From: Druceiella hillmani
Lineage: Eukaryota; Arthropoda; Insecta; Lepidoptera; Hepialidae
DNA: 64,000 bases
NCBI GenBank assembly: GCA_039881145.1
Contig: JAYKKI010000139.1
Coordinates: 2,836,501 to 2,900,500 of the forward strand
Reading direction: 5' to 3'
Below the pieces are notes generated by a model. The model saw only the letters and a program-made list of their open reading frames with translations. It made no database searches and was not told where the DNA came from. Below, piece by piece: positions 26,912-37,713 of this stretch. Both the position numbers and the translations under genes were made by a program. The first letter of the stretch is position 1. Each line of letters starts with the position of its first letter.

Positions 26912-28795
26912 GTGATCCCAGTTAAAAAATAATTATAATATTTAGGTAGAGAAAAATTTACGTCAAATGAAAAAGAGCCGATTTCGCAGAAAATATGTAA
27001 CCGACAATATGTTCTAACAGAAAAATATAGTTTTAGGCAGTATTCACACGCAAACTGTAAGGAAGGAGAGAGAAATTCAAAGGAAGTACAAACCCTTATA
27101 TGAAACGGATATTTTACTGATTATGGCAAAATTACCTTGTATTTTAATGACCAATTGGAGAGCTAATAGTATATCTATATAATATAAGATCAGGAAATGA
27201 ACAGACAAACAGTTTTGTTTTATAATAATACTTTTTGTTAGTAGTAATCATGTGCTGCTATGGCTACGTCGAAAATTAAATAGCTGAAAAACTTTAAGTA
27301 CAGTAAATATTCTCTATATAAAAAAAATGTAAAAACGTATATAAAGTTTTTGATTAGTTTTAGTTTTGTTGTAAAACAATAAAACAGAGTAAATATAATT
27401 TTAGTGCTACTTGTTTTTGAAAAGTTTTCAAAGAAAAACAAGAATGAGAAAGAATATGTTATAAATTAAAAATTAAGTTACGAAATTACACTTGAATATC
27501 GAACAAAGTAAAGTTTAGAAATCATGGCATGAAAGTTATCTGAATAGAAAGCTAAATATTCACTGATTAGTTCATCCAGTCAGAAATGAATATTAAGAAA
27601 AAAAAAGAACTTTAATCCAACTTTTGGTTCTATTTTCATTTAATCTTGAATATGTATGAGCCAATAAATTTTAAACACACTTCAGTTGTTTGAAATATAT
27701 TTTCAAATAATTTTAAGAGAAATTAACCATTATTATAAACTTTAATTTTATAAGGAATTTTGATTTCAATGAATAGCCCACTTTGAAAGTATATTCAAAT
27801 TTTCCTTTGCGTCTTAATTTTACTTTTAGACTAAGTTTTTCAATTTAGTCAAAAACAATAGAATTATTGAAAACTAGAGTATAAAATAGAACATTGAAAT
27901 TGACGATTAACGACAGTTACGAATAACTTTGTAAATTTTTATACATTATTTCATTTGAGTTATGAATAATAAGAACTACTTAAAAATATTAGTCATCTTA
28001 CAATAAATGTTGATTTAAAAAATTCCAATTTAGTTCACTTTTTCACACTCAAAATGAATGGAAATATTCCAATTTATTGTTCCAATTAGGATTAACAAAA
28101 TAATGGAAAATTTGCAAATAGGATTAATGAAAATAAGCGAGATGCTAAGTTGATATGAAAACTATTATTTCATGTAACATATGAAAGGGTAGTTTAATAT
28201 CTTTTTTCGCATGTTACAAGAAATGCACCCTTCCTGTATATTATCGGGGTAATACCGGACAATTCAAAATCACTAGTGAAAAATGTAAATATGAAAAAAT
28301 GAAGCAAGTTACAAGATTCTAATTTTATTATATTAGATCGAAATAGATTGGGGATTTTTTATATTTTCTTAATTTTAAACGCATGTTAAGCCATGTGCAT
28401 GTTTCAATAATAATTTTTCAATAATAATTTAAAGGACCGCCACCCTAACTTGCGGATCAATTTTTACAACCAGCTAATTACTATCTTCCTGTCTCATTCG
28501 CTCTCGTAGGGTACAATGAGAATCACTAAATGTTACTATGTATTGATGTACTTGTAGAAGCAAGTTGAAAGCTTTAAAACTCAGTAAATTTCTAAGACGC
28601 CTGAAAAATAATCCCTCATTTTTTTCAGCTTCCACGTTAAAATTACGACTTTTAAAATAAGTAAATTTAAACAGACATCAACTAAAACACCAAATATATA
28701 CTGTATTATCATTTGTTTCATATTTTATATTAGTAATAGTTGTCTTTATCAAAACCGGATTGTAGAAATATTTATTGTTATGGAAAGGAACAGGT
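26912..28795. other. AT-rich non-coding stretch
   Basis: No gene, repeat or transposon recognised. Confidence 0.5.
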
Positions 28796-28916
28796 TCAGC
28801 TACACATAAATATTGTTTGAAAAATGTATAGTCGACAAATAAATAATCCTAATATCACATGCAACATATTTATAGTTAGACCGCCAGTAAGTGGCAAAAT
28901 TTTGTTGGTATTTGAC
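28796..28916 (-). other. Candidate 3'-terminal exon, chemoreceptor-like
   Basis: On the minus strand a frame opening after TTAATTAG (possible splice acceptor) reads SNTNKILPLTGGLTINMLHV, then a hydrophobic stretch ILGLFICRLYIFQ, and stops with TGA. Insect odorant and gustatory receptors end in a similar shape: a K-x-L-x-x-T-A/G-G-G motif, a final membrane segment and a short tail. The canonical SY or TYhhhhQF endings are absent and the acceptor is weak. A decayed receptor exon or a coincidence are both possible. Confidence 0.2.
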
Positions 28917-29193
28917 CTAATTAAATTTTTCAGATTGCAAATAATAATTCGTGGACTAACTTGAATCCATTTGTATATGTACAATGACCATATCGATTCT
29001 ATATGTGAATATTCTCAGTAACCTTTCCATGCAAATTAGGCTTTCCTGATTATCAATAATGTTAATTAGAAGTTACCATGATAGTGTTGGAAAAAACGAA
29101 GGATAAATTAGATATATTTTTTGGCCGGCAGAGTTCAATGGCATCGTGAGTAAATTAAATGTACGGTTTGCTTGAATACGCAAAATGGTATAA

Positions 29194-29194
<1 letters not shown>

Positions 29195-29268
<74 letters not shown>
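29195..29268. repeat. (TA)n-(TG)n-(TA)n microsatellite
   Basis: TA tract, short TG tract, TA tract. Confidence 0.95.
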
Positions 29269-29823
29269 CCAGATACGTAGTAGGTATATATTAAGCTTAG
29301 TCATGATCTAGTATGCCAATAACGAGTTTTACTTCGAGTGAACTTTTTAATTCAGAGCTCTTCAAAGAGTAATGAGCCGCTTTGAAATTTATTTTGCGTA
29401 CTACAATATTGAAAAGAATACTGACTTTTTATAACTAAATATCTAATTATTATTCTTTTAAATATAATATAAAAAAAATTATTTCATAGTGTGAAATTGT
29501 GAAATTATTTTGGACTATTCAAAAATGGAAAATAAATTGGGGCAATTAAATAAAAATATTTTACGTTATGAAATAAGAAATAAAAATGTATTATAAATGA
29601 TTTGTTTTCAGAAAACGAAAATAGTATCCTAAAAATATTTTGATTAGTAGAAAATTTGTCTAGAAAGTAAAGTGACTGAAGAAAGTTTAGAAAAGAAAAA
29701 CATTAAAAATAATGAACAAGAAACGGAAAAAAAAATTACGATGTGGTAGACCGATAGATTTAAATCTATAGATTAAATGACTTCGTTGAATACGCTTGAT
29801 TACATAAAAAAAACATTTTCATT
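29269..29823. other. AT-rich non-coding stretch
   Basis: Nothing recognised. This is downstream (minus-strand sense) of the reverse transcriptase relic. Confidence 0.5.
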
Positions 29824-30056
29824 AAATAGCATCAGGCATAATGTTGAAAAGTAGCGGCGAGGGTACATTCTCGTGGCAGACCCCACTTTTTATGGCAAAT
29901 TCCTCGAATATTTTATGCCAAACCAGTACTTTGCTAGTTGATTCGCTGTATGCTCCTTAATGGAGCAGTGTGACTTTCTAAGGAATATGTTCTGCCTTCG
30001 TTGCTTTTCATAACGCTGACCAATTAATTCAATCGAATTCAGATTTGAATTGGCAA
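29824..30056 (-). pseudogene. Non-LTR retrotransposon reverse transcriptase relic
   Basis: One minus-strand frame reads KSEFD, then SAL-stop-KATKAEHIP, AYSESTSKVLVW, EEFAIKSGV and VPSPLLFNIMPDAI. This is the order of the RT core of LINE-type elements: the FDFxxAFD block, an LWxA...IPxK linker, the YxxSxSxV strand, then SGVRQGxxxSPLLFN and xxD. Five in-frame stops are present. RQG is changed to CHE, and no YADD segment is seen further on. Normally the RT copies element RNA into the target site; this copy cannot. The clade is uncertain (RTE/CR1-like style). It is 5' and 3' truncated. Confidence 0.75.
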
Positions 30057-30396
30057 GAGGATAGTTGTTCTAATGCTCATTTTTAATGATATTTTATGAA
30101 AAGTATAGGAGAAGCTCTTTAAAGTAAGGACGTCAAATAAAATCAACAAAATTACTTTTCACTGTCGCTCTTCGGGAAGCTCCCTCTTCAGGCGTGCTTG
30201 TTTCAAATTGATTAGATATCTTCTTTAGGCTTTTTTTAGTTTAAATTTATCATTGCAGTTTCAATGCTAAAAATCTTAACCAAAATTTCAGAAAAATTTA
30301 CATTTAACATATACCTTTAAAGTGGTAATATGATGCACAGTGGAGGAAAACGACATTTGCTCACACAGATTAAAATAAAAGCGAATATAGACTTAG

Positions 30397-30398
<2 letters not shown>
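30057..30398. other. Non-coding stretch, possibly more decayed retrotransposon
   Basis: This would be the upstream part of the RT in minus-strand sense, but I can read no further conserved block. Confidence 0.4.
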
Positions 30399-30429
<31 letters not shown>

Positions 30430-30438
30430 TATATATAC

Positions 30439-30477
<39 letters not shown>

Positions 30478-30578
30478 CATATATATACACATTAGTGTGT
30501 ATGTGTGTGTGTATGCGTGCATGTGTGCGTGTGTGTGTGCGTGTGCGCGAGCACGTGTGTGTGTGTGTGTGTGTGTGT
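30399..30578. repeat. (TA)n-(TG)n compound microsatellite
   Basis: TA tract interrupted by AAATA and TACACA, followed by TG/TGCG repeats. ORFs on both strands here (up to 110 codons) are read-through. Confidence 0.95.
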
Positions 30579-30997
30579 AATACAAAATTCTGACGGTAAG
30601 CAACACGTGGATCACGTTTGATGAAAGCATATACTCTTTGAAAGGCCAAAAAAATTAACGCGTGTGCATACCTCGTAGCGTCTATTTTTAACCTTGTACA
30701 CCACCTCAGGAAAAAATTGTGTTATGGAAGAGGCAAATTGATTAAAATTGTCGTCAAATTAATTTCAATGTTAGGTACGAGTAGACCAACATTTAATTGG
30801 TCCCCTCTAAAATGATCACAAAAGTATTTCAAAGTATGCTCATCTGATAAGGGATTTTGAAATACGGAATCTTAAAAACTTGCAAATATGTCTCCTTCCC
30901 AGAAGATGTTACGAAACGTTTCAATATTTCCGTATTTTTAGATAGTGCCTCTTTAATTGAATGCTGAAATATCTATAAGAAGATCTCCAGTAGAAGA
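30579..30997. other. Non-coding stretch
   Basis: Nothing recognised. Confidence 0.5.
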
Positions 30998-31060
30998 CCA
31001 GTATTCAATTAGAAGTTGACAATCTTTCTGGAAGATTGTCAACTTCTAATTGAATACTGG
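30998..31060. repeat. Perfect palindrome, 29-bp arms, 5-nt spacer
   Basis: The left arm begins CCAGTATTCAATTAGAAG and ends GACAATCTT (30998-31026). The right arm at 31032-31060 is its exact reverse complement around TCTGG. As RNA it would form a perfect 29-bp hairpin. Confidence 0.97.
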
Positions 31061-31824
31061 ATGTGTATGAAAGATAAAAATATTATACAATATTTCTTAT
31101 TACTTTCAACTGACAGTGAAAATGGCACCAGGTACTGGAATTTTCAGAAAGAGATTTCACTTGAAGTTAAGTCCACAGTTAAAATTGATTAAAACATTCG
31201 ATAATACAAAAAATAATCTGTTCTCTAATATTAATTTTTGCACAGTGTGTTTTGTGCAATTAATTGGCGAAAATATAAGAATAATCATTTTTACACTTAT
31301 TCTTTTCGATGTTAATAAATCAGGGTATATGACTACTTTTTAAATTTATAAATCATAATCCAAATGTATAAATGAATAAGGAGTGATAAAAAAATTACAA
31401 ATGGTTCAAATTAGGCGAGTTATAAAACTAAACTTCACGATTAGACAAAGACGACAATATTGAGTTATGATGTCGTTTTAGTAATTCTCATTCTATTTCA
31501 AGGACAGCGACTGAGATAGATCCATGCTTCATCCTTACCGTTAAATTGAGAAGCTAATAGCTCGCTTATTTGTTAATAAGTTTTTAAGATTTTTTTTTAT
31601 ACTTGTCTTAAATTAATTATTAAATTTTGACGAAAAATATAAGAGAAGTCAGCTACCAAATTATAAGAATATATTCAGATGTATTGTGAAATATGCCATT
31701 TAAAATAATCAAATTTTTTCCCGTTCCCATGACTAGTCCTTTTAAATATAGCCATATGATGTACAGAATTTACAACAAAAGGGACCAATGCATTATTTAT
31801 CTCCTCTTTAATTATAATGTAAAT
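31061..31824. other. AT-rich non-coding stretch
   Basis: Includes a 75-codon frame (31116-31343) starting ATGGCACCAGG shortly after the palindrome. It has no motif I recognise. Confidence 0.5.
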
Positions 31825-31896
31825 ACCTTAAAAGTGTTGCAAAATATGTGAGTTAATAAGATGTACTACTATACCAAAGTTCAAATTTCTACGTGG
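31825..31896 (+). repeat. Dispersed repeat family R1, copy 2
   Basis: ACCTTAAAAG, AAAATATGTGAGTTAATAAG, ATGTACTACTATACCAAAG and CTACGTGG align in order with the 576-655 copy. The GACAGACAG tail is absent. Confidence 0.45.
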
Positions 31897-33822
31897 TCTA
31901 ATTACTAAGAAATGATGTGATGGAAGGATTTAGACACGTAACTGATGTTAAAAATATTTAAGTTTTTTTGGTTTGAGTAATGGAACCAGAAAACTGCTGT
32001 TGACTGGCAAAACAATTGCTTTCACAATAAAAAATCTTCGATTAAAAACTGTTTCCCAATGTATATAAATAATAATAATTTAAAAAATTGAGAAAAAATG
32101 GTATATACTCTTTTTAAAATATTTTGGTAAATATTTCCACAAAACTAACTTCAAAAAAGTGCGTTAGAATGGTAACTACTAATTTTCCTTAAAATATAAA
32201 GTTTATCTAAAGTGGACTAAGAAAAATATTTCTGTCAACAAAAATATACGACCAGGAGATACAGATTACCAGTAATTTAAAATTCAATATTAGACTAATA
32301 TTTTACTTTTTACAAAACTGAAAATTTAAATAAATACAATGATAAAATTTAATATCCATTGTTGCACTTGGTCGGCAGCTTATCAGAAAGAAGACGTGAA
32401 GCCGCACTTAGATCTATTACTAATGATTATTGTTTCTCTGTTCGATACATTTGATTATATCTGCTATTTAATTTCGAAATGAATTGACGTTCCACTTGAC
32501 ATATACAGTCCTTTTTATATTGTTTTTATCGTAATGTATCCAGCATTATACACACATCAATTGAAAAGTTTTTAAAAACTTTTACGAGGCAAGGAAACCT
32601 AACCTAACCTAGGAAAATTTTAAAAATAAAAACCTAATAACCTAAGACGGAATCCTCATGGAAGACTTTGTTGTTAATATATTCGCAAATAATAGAGTCA
32701 AACTTTTCAACCATTTCTTGTATATATATGGAAACTTGGGGGCAAAGCCGAATAATGTTAAACCATAGATGGCACAAATAATAATGAAAATGGAGACCTT
32801 TTTAAAGTTTGAGAATTGGGTTCACAGGTTCCGAAGTATATTAATTTGATATAGAATTTGCAACCCACAATGTTTGATCCATGCAATAGTTTAACAACGC
32901 CAGAAAATAGGGAAACATTGAAATTTATTGAAAATATCTTTGAAAGGAACATTGGCTGTTAATTAAACCGACGGAAGTCTAAAAGAAGACATTATTAGAA
33001 AGAAGGACTTTATAATAACGGTTACGTAAAATATGTTTTCAGTTTTTTAATATTTATTTTCACAGAGGTAGATTTCGATAATGATAAATATTTGCTTACA
33101 AAAATATTTAAAACTAAAGGTAATTCGTTATGGATATATGAAGTTGTAAAATTTTGTGCATACGATATAATTCTGTTTAAAATCATAACAATTTGGCCAA
33201 TTGCACATATAGGTTACGAAATTTTGTTAATTTAATTGCACTAGTTGCTCTTTCCAAAAAACAGCAAAATGTAAATTCGCTCATGCGTTAGATCTACTCG
33301 CGGGAAGTAAACCTTAATTTTAGTTCTTTACGAACCGTTTGTCATACACCGCCCAAGTATCTAGTGAGATAGATCAAAGACGTTGGTAGAAAAGTAATAA
33401 TTTTTGTTAAATGGGTTCAACCTTTTTCTTCAATTTTAGCTTGGTGTAATGTTTTTGTTATGACCAGTTTTACGTAACCTAATTATGTTACGTACAACTG
33501 ATCATCCCTAAACATAATATTTTATCCTGTCACCTTGATGAGAGACACTTGATCGTGGTGTATAAAGAAATATTTCAAACACCATTTACATCTATATTAA
33601 AATGTGCCCTTGTGAAATTAAGCCAGTATGCTCTATAATATAAGGTCGATTATGCTAACAATAGACCAATACAATTCGTTCACATAACCATTAATAGAGT
33701 AATATGTACAAAATTTTATACATATTGTGTAAAACATATCAAAACTAGTGAATAATTAAAATTTGTTGTAATCGTCTCGATGTATTCATATAAGATGATA
33801 AAAATAATTAAAAGGGGGGAGG

Positions 33823-33823
<1 letters not shown>
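31897..33823. other. AT-rich non-coding stretch
   Basis: Three head-to-tail AACCT units at 32596-32610 resemble the insect telomere repeat TTAGG but are too few to call. No gene seen. Confidence 0.5.
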
Positions 33824-33900
<77 letters not shown>

Positions 33901-33911
33901 CATATATATAT

Positions 33912-33998
<87 letters not shown>

Positions 33999-34001
33999 TA
34001 T
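33824..34001. repeat. Long (TA)n microsatellite
   Basis: About 178 bp of TA, with a few TG and AC steps, preceded by a GGGGGGAGGGG run. ORFs on both strands are read-through. Confidence 0.97.
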
Positions 34002-34202
34002 AAGCATAAAATAAAACACCAAATTATAAACGACATTTGATGACTGCTAAAGAAATTGACCAGTATTTTATTACTGTAACATTTTATATCTCAAACGACA
34101 AAACGGAACTTTTGGAAGACCACTTGCGTACCGTTAGTCCATCCTTGGGAGCCGAAAAACAGTTTATTGTTGAAATTTGTGTTTGGCGTAGTATTAATAT
34201 AT

Positions 34203-34440
34203 TAAATATATTTGGCGTTAATTTTGTAGAAATTCATTATTCACAATTAAAAGAAACTACGTGATGTAGTATTATTTCTACTTTCTTTAATTTCTTTACC
34301 ACGACCTAGTTTTCGTAGCAAAGATTTTTGCTAACATCCCACCTGAAGATGTTGTAATACAACGTAACCTAGGTCGTGGTAAAGAAATTAAAGAAAGTAG
34401 ATATAATACTACATCACGAAGTTTCATTTAATTGTGATAA
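34203..34440. mobile_element. Palindromic Penelope-like element terminus, copy A
   Basis: Left arm 34253-34312 and right arm 34366-34425 are reverse complements with about three mismatches in 60. They include CTTTCTTTAATTTCTTTACC and the complement GGTAAAGAAATTAAAGAAAG. The left flank (34203-34250, with TTTGGCGTTAATTTTGTAG) is the inverse of the sequence that ends the PLE copy at 38.86 kb. This is therefore PLE-terminal sequence in head-to-head inverted form. Only the right half keeps the ribozyme-like core. The 75-codon frame at 34037-34264 runs into it and is not recognised. Confidence 0.85.
34339..34379 (+). ncRNA. Hammerhead-ribozyme-like motif, copy A
   Basis: CTGAAGA (34343-34349) fits the hammerhead core CUGANGA. 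It is followed by a hairpin GTTGT-AAT-ACAAC, then GTAACCTAGGTC, where the usual GAA has become GTA. ACC/GGT gives a 3-bp stem III, and the expected cleavage site follows GTC at 34375. CCAC before the core pairs with GTGG after it (stem I). One unpaired T lies between the core and stem II. Hammerhead motifs are known from PLE terminal repeats. The GAA-to-GTA change should inactivate this copy. Confidence 0.5.
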
Positions 34441-36646
34441 ATATATTAATGGAGGTCATATATTAATAGCTAACAGTCAAATTTGAGGGTTAAATTAAAT
34501 GACTGGAAACAAGTTTTTAAATTATTTTTAAAGTTTGGGGGTATACTTTTTAAGGGTTTTGAACATATTCCTCATGTTCCTAATTCTTTAGAAATTATTA
34601 ATAATTTATTCTCAGATATACACCGAAAAGCATGCAAAATACATGTTTTCGCTCCGTTATTTCGAAATTAATTGAACAAATAACTATGAAGAAGTATGGT
34701 TTATGAACGGCTAAGCAAATATTTTAAGGAAACTATAATGACCTCGATAATTCGAGTTATCGTATTTTTTCAAAATTTTCACTATTAAAATTGTCCCCCC
34801 TACTGAATTATATTAGATATCATTTAATATTTATTGCGACTAGAATTCCATAGTAGTGATTATTTATGATAAAAAAAAATAATTTCACGTAAGACGAGGT
34901 AAAGTGTCATTGATTCGCAAGCCGGACTCGCAATTGGCTGGTTTAAATTAAATGTGTATCCGTGACTGTTTGTTTGGATTGTATTAAGAAATAGCGTGTC
35001 ATTTTGCTTAATATATCTACTTGTGAGCTAGTTAAAACGGCGAAACGCTTTATTAAACAAATTTTAAATTTTGTACATAGTTTATAATCATGTTTGTTAA
35101 TAATATTTCAACATATAAATACAAATTTGAGTAAATATTTCAACATCTTTAAAGTTTACTAAAAAATTGTTGTGTGAATGCGCAGAGTAGATGAGGTCGC
35201 TTCAGATAATAATTTCACCTCTTGAACAAAATGTGTTACAGATGTTTCCATTTCTAAATATTTTAATAGTTTTTACACTTCCATGTGTTCTCGTTTCTAA
35301 TAAATCACATTACGAAATTATCGTCAAATTAAAAATGAAATAATTCTTCTCATAAAGCTCAATATTTTGCGTAATAAACTTTAGTGTTTACAAACTACTT
35401 TCGCAAGTTTACAAAGGAAATGCAAAAAAGGGATCACTCGTTATTGCAGCAGTTATGTGTTCCGGTGTCGGCAGTAGGCGGGCGGGAGAATGATTAATGA
35501 ACGCTCCGCATTGGCGCCCAATCCCAGCGGAAATCACGCAGATGGAGTGCGTGATCGTGTTATTGTTTCAGGTTACGACGCAACAAGAATCCGAATCGTT
35601 ACGAACAGGAGTGATTTGTTCACAAAGTTTGAAGTATGATTTATCAGTGGAAAATTACAATATTGTGATAGCGTTGGAACCGAGCCTTAAAAAAGAAACT
35701 TATTTGACTTGAGCCACGTTTCTAATATTGGTAAAAATAAATAAGAATCATAATCAAAACATTTTACAATGGAGATGTTGCACAGGCGGAAAAATGGCAA
35801 GTTTAACTAATTGAAAGTTCAGAAAAAGTGTATAATTTTGCAAGTTAAAAAGGCAAGATGATTTTTTTCTAAATGGGAAGTCAATGCAAATATTTTCACT
35901 TAATCCTTAGTCTATGACACAGGCTATATTAAAAATGCGTCAAACTGGAGAGATATTTTAAATATTTTTTCGTTACGTAGTTATTTTCAAAATGATCTTT
36001 AAATAGGTAAAAGAGTACAGTGAATAAAATTATTCTATGTATTTATAACACAGCCCATAATTGTTTAAAGAAAGCAATGGCACCGAAAATTAGAAGTATT
36101 AATTTCCTCACTAATGAGTTTCTGAAAACCGCTTTTCAACGATTTTTTAAAAGAATCTAAAATGTTTATTTTATTAAAAACAAGATTAAATTTAAAATTT
36201 AAATCTAACTCACGAAATACACACACCATAAATTTTGTTTGCCCGGAGATGTTGGATTATTCATGTCAGTTATGCTCTTTTTCAGTTTTTCAATCAGTTA
36301 TGCTCTTTTAAAAAGCCTTAGTAGAAATTACTCAACAAATGTGTTTAACTTCATCTCATTTTCCATCAAGAAAAATAAATGAAATAGTAACGTTTTCATA
36401 TCATCATATTTTCTTTAAACGCGCTTCTTTCTTTGGGTATACTTTTATAACCTTGAAATCATTTTGAAATTATTTTGATATCCGTAGTGAATCCATCCTC
36501 CGCCCATACCCGTTATCTGTCACAACTTCACAGTTTCTACCATTTTAAACATATGTACATATGTAAAACATTTTATTGCATGACCTTTGTGAATTAGATA
36601 AATGCTCCATGTGGTAATATCGATATTTATATAGCAATATACTTAC
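34441..36646. other. Non-coding stretch with a GC-rich island
   Basis: The 62-codon frame at 34483-34671 (contains GFEHIPHVPNSLEIINNLF) looks protein-like but I cannot place it. The island at 35455-35600 is listed separately. Otherwise nothing recognised. Confidence 0.45.
35455..35600 (+). other. GC-rich island, possible conserved element or exon
   Basis: Clearly GC-rich against its flanks. It holds TGATTAATGA at 35491-35500 (the form of an Exd/Pbx-Hox composite site), CATTGGCGCCCAATCCC, and an inverted repeat ATCACGCA...TGCGTGAT at 35533-35555. TATTGTTTCAG precedes GTTACGACG and could be a splice acceptor. A frame from 35497 to 35712 stays open but matches nothing I know. Confidence 0.3.
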
Positions 36647-36791
36647 ACACGCATACGCACGTATAAACGCACACGCATACATACACACACTCATATATAT
36701 ACACACATGCATATATATATATATATATATACACGCATACGCACGTATAAACGCACACGCATACATACACACACTCATATATATACACACA

Positions 36792-36835
<44 letters not shown>
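36647..36835. repeat. CA/TA microsatellite with an 84-bp tandem duplication
   Basis: ACACGCATACGCACGTATAA and the following CA/TA mosaic occur at 36647 and again, identically, at 36731. A (TA)n tract closes the block. The minus-strand ORFs show the same duplication and are read-through. Confidence 0.93.
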
Positions 36836-36841
<6 letters not shown>

Positions 36842-37215
36842 GAATAAGCACAGAATCCTATTTTACACGTATTCTGATACTTAGTTCTTTTTTAAGACCT
36901 CAGCATAGAATAAATTTTTCCCCTATTTAGAAAAGCATGCAGTTAAGTGAAAATTAAAATTATTTTAAATAAATTTAATCCTGACGTAAAAAATATTCTC
37001 AGTATCTTATTAAAACTGAAGGTAGTCTTAACAGTGGATGTGTTGCATTTTCATAAATTAAGTAGTCACATTTAACCATACTAATTAAGTATTAAACTGG
37101 GATTTAATGGCAATTGCAATAAATCACGTTACCGATCTGCAGATATCAAAGACTTTTATTTTAACCGCTCTACCCATACTGACTTTAAGCGCTGAGCACA
37201 GATAGTGTGATCCAT
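36836..37215. other. AT-rich non-coding stretch
   Basis: Nothing recognised upstream of the RTE fragment. Confidence 0.5.
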
Positions 37216-37563
37216 AAATTTAATGTCGCTGAGCAAATAATGAAACAAGCTATGCTCGAAGTATATCTGAATGATATAATTTGAAATGAAGAAGTTCGAA
37301 GGAAAACCTAAATACATACGTTTAGTCGACGTTGACATAGCGTTTAATGTTTGCAGCTCGGCACTGAACATGGTACTGAGGTTACATTTACCAAAGAATT
37401 GATTGCCGATGGCGTAGAAAAATTTTCGGTTGAGGACCACCGACTTCGAAGCACAGTGTTGTGCGCCCCAGTCAGATGGACTTGCGACTTAAAAAGTTGG
37501 CAGGAAGTGATAGTAGCCCGTCTCGTGAAAAGCCTATATCCAGCAGGGGATAGATAAAGGCTG
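37216..37563 (+). pseudogene. RTE-type retrotransposon ORF, C-terminal relic
   Basis: One frame reads KFNVAEQIMKQAMLEVYLND, then NEEVRRKT. This parallels the TQRAMERAMLGVSLRD...NEEIRRRT block near the end of RTE-family ORFs. It continues, with changes of frame, through RRST...PVRWTCDLK and ends as AYIQQGIDKG-stop (AYVQQWTS... is usual). Downstream AAAGGCTGA matches the usual junction. Stops and frameshifts show it is dead. It is the last ~115 codons of a ~1000-codon protein, so strongly 5' truncated. The minus-strand 94-codon frame here is a shadow. Confidence 0.75.
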
Positions 37564-37713
37564 ACGATTATAAAACAGCTCTAGGATTCTTATTTATTTC
37601 ACGATGTATCGATTAAGTTTTCACATCAAAGAAATTTAAAGAAGCAGACTGTACTTAGATGATGTAAATTACCTGTGAAAATATTAACACATACATAAAA
37701 ACATAATTTACAT
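37564..37713. other. Junction between RTE relic and Penelope-like element
   Basis: No conserved block read. The 5' break point of the Penelope-like copy lies here or slightly downstream. Confidence 0.45.

Noticed and set aside
32596..32610. Three AACCT units as interstitial telomere sequence (insect TTAGG)
   Set aside because: Only three units, which is expected by chance in 64 kb.
33716..34036. ORFs of up to 110 codons rich in Ile-Tyr on both strands (also at 6375, 12217, 30317, 36545 and 44736)
   Set aside because: They are translations of TA/TG microsatellites: open on both strands, low complexity, no conserved part.
34037..34264. 75-codon ORF ending in PLE palindrome A
   Set aside because: Its C-terminal third is PLE terminal sequence that is non-coding in the other copies.
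34483..34671. 62-codon ORF with protein-like composition (GFEHIPHVPNSLEI...)
   Set aside because: No family recognised, no splice sites or start context, and it is short; left as unassigned rather than called a gene.
37156..37440. 94-codon minus-strand ORF
   Set aside because: It is the antisense shadow of the RTE relic read on the plus strand.
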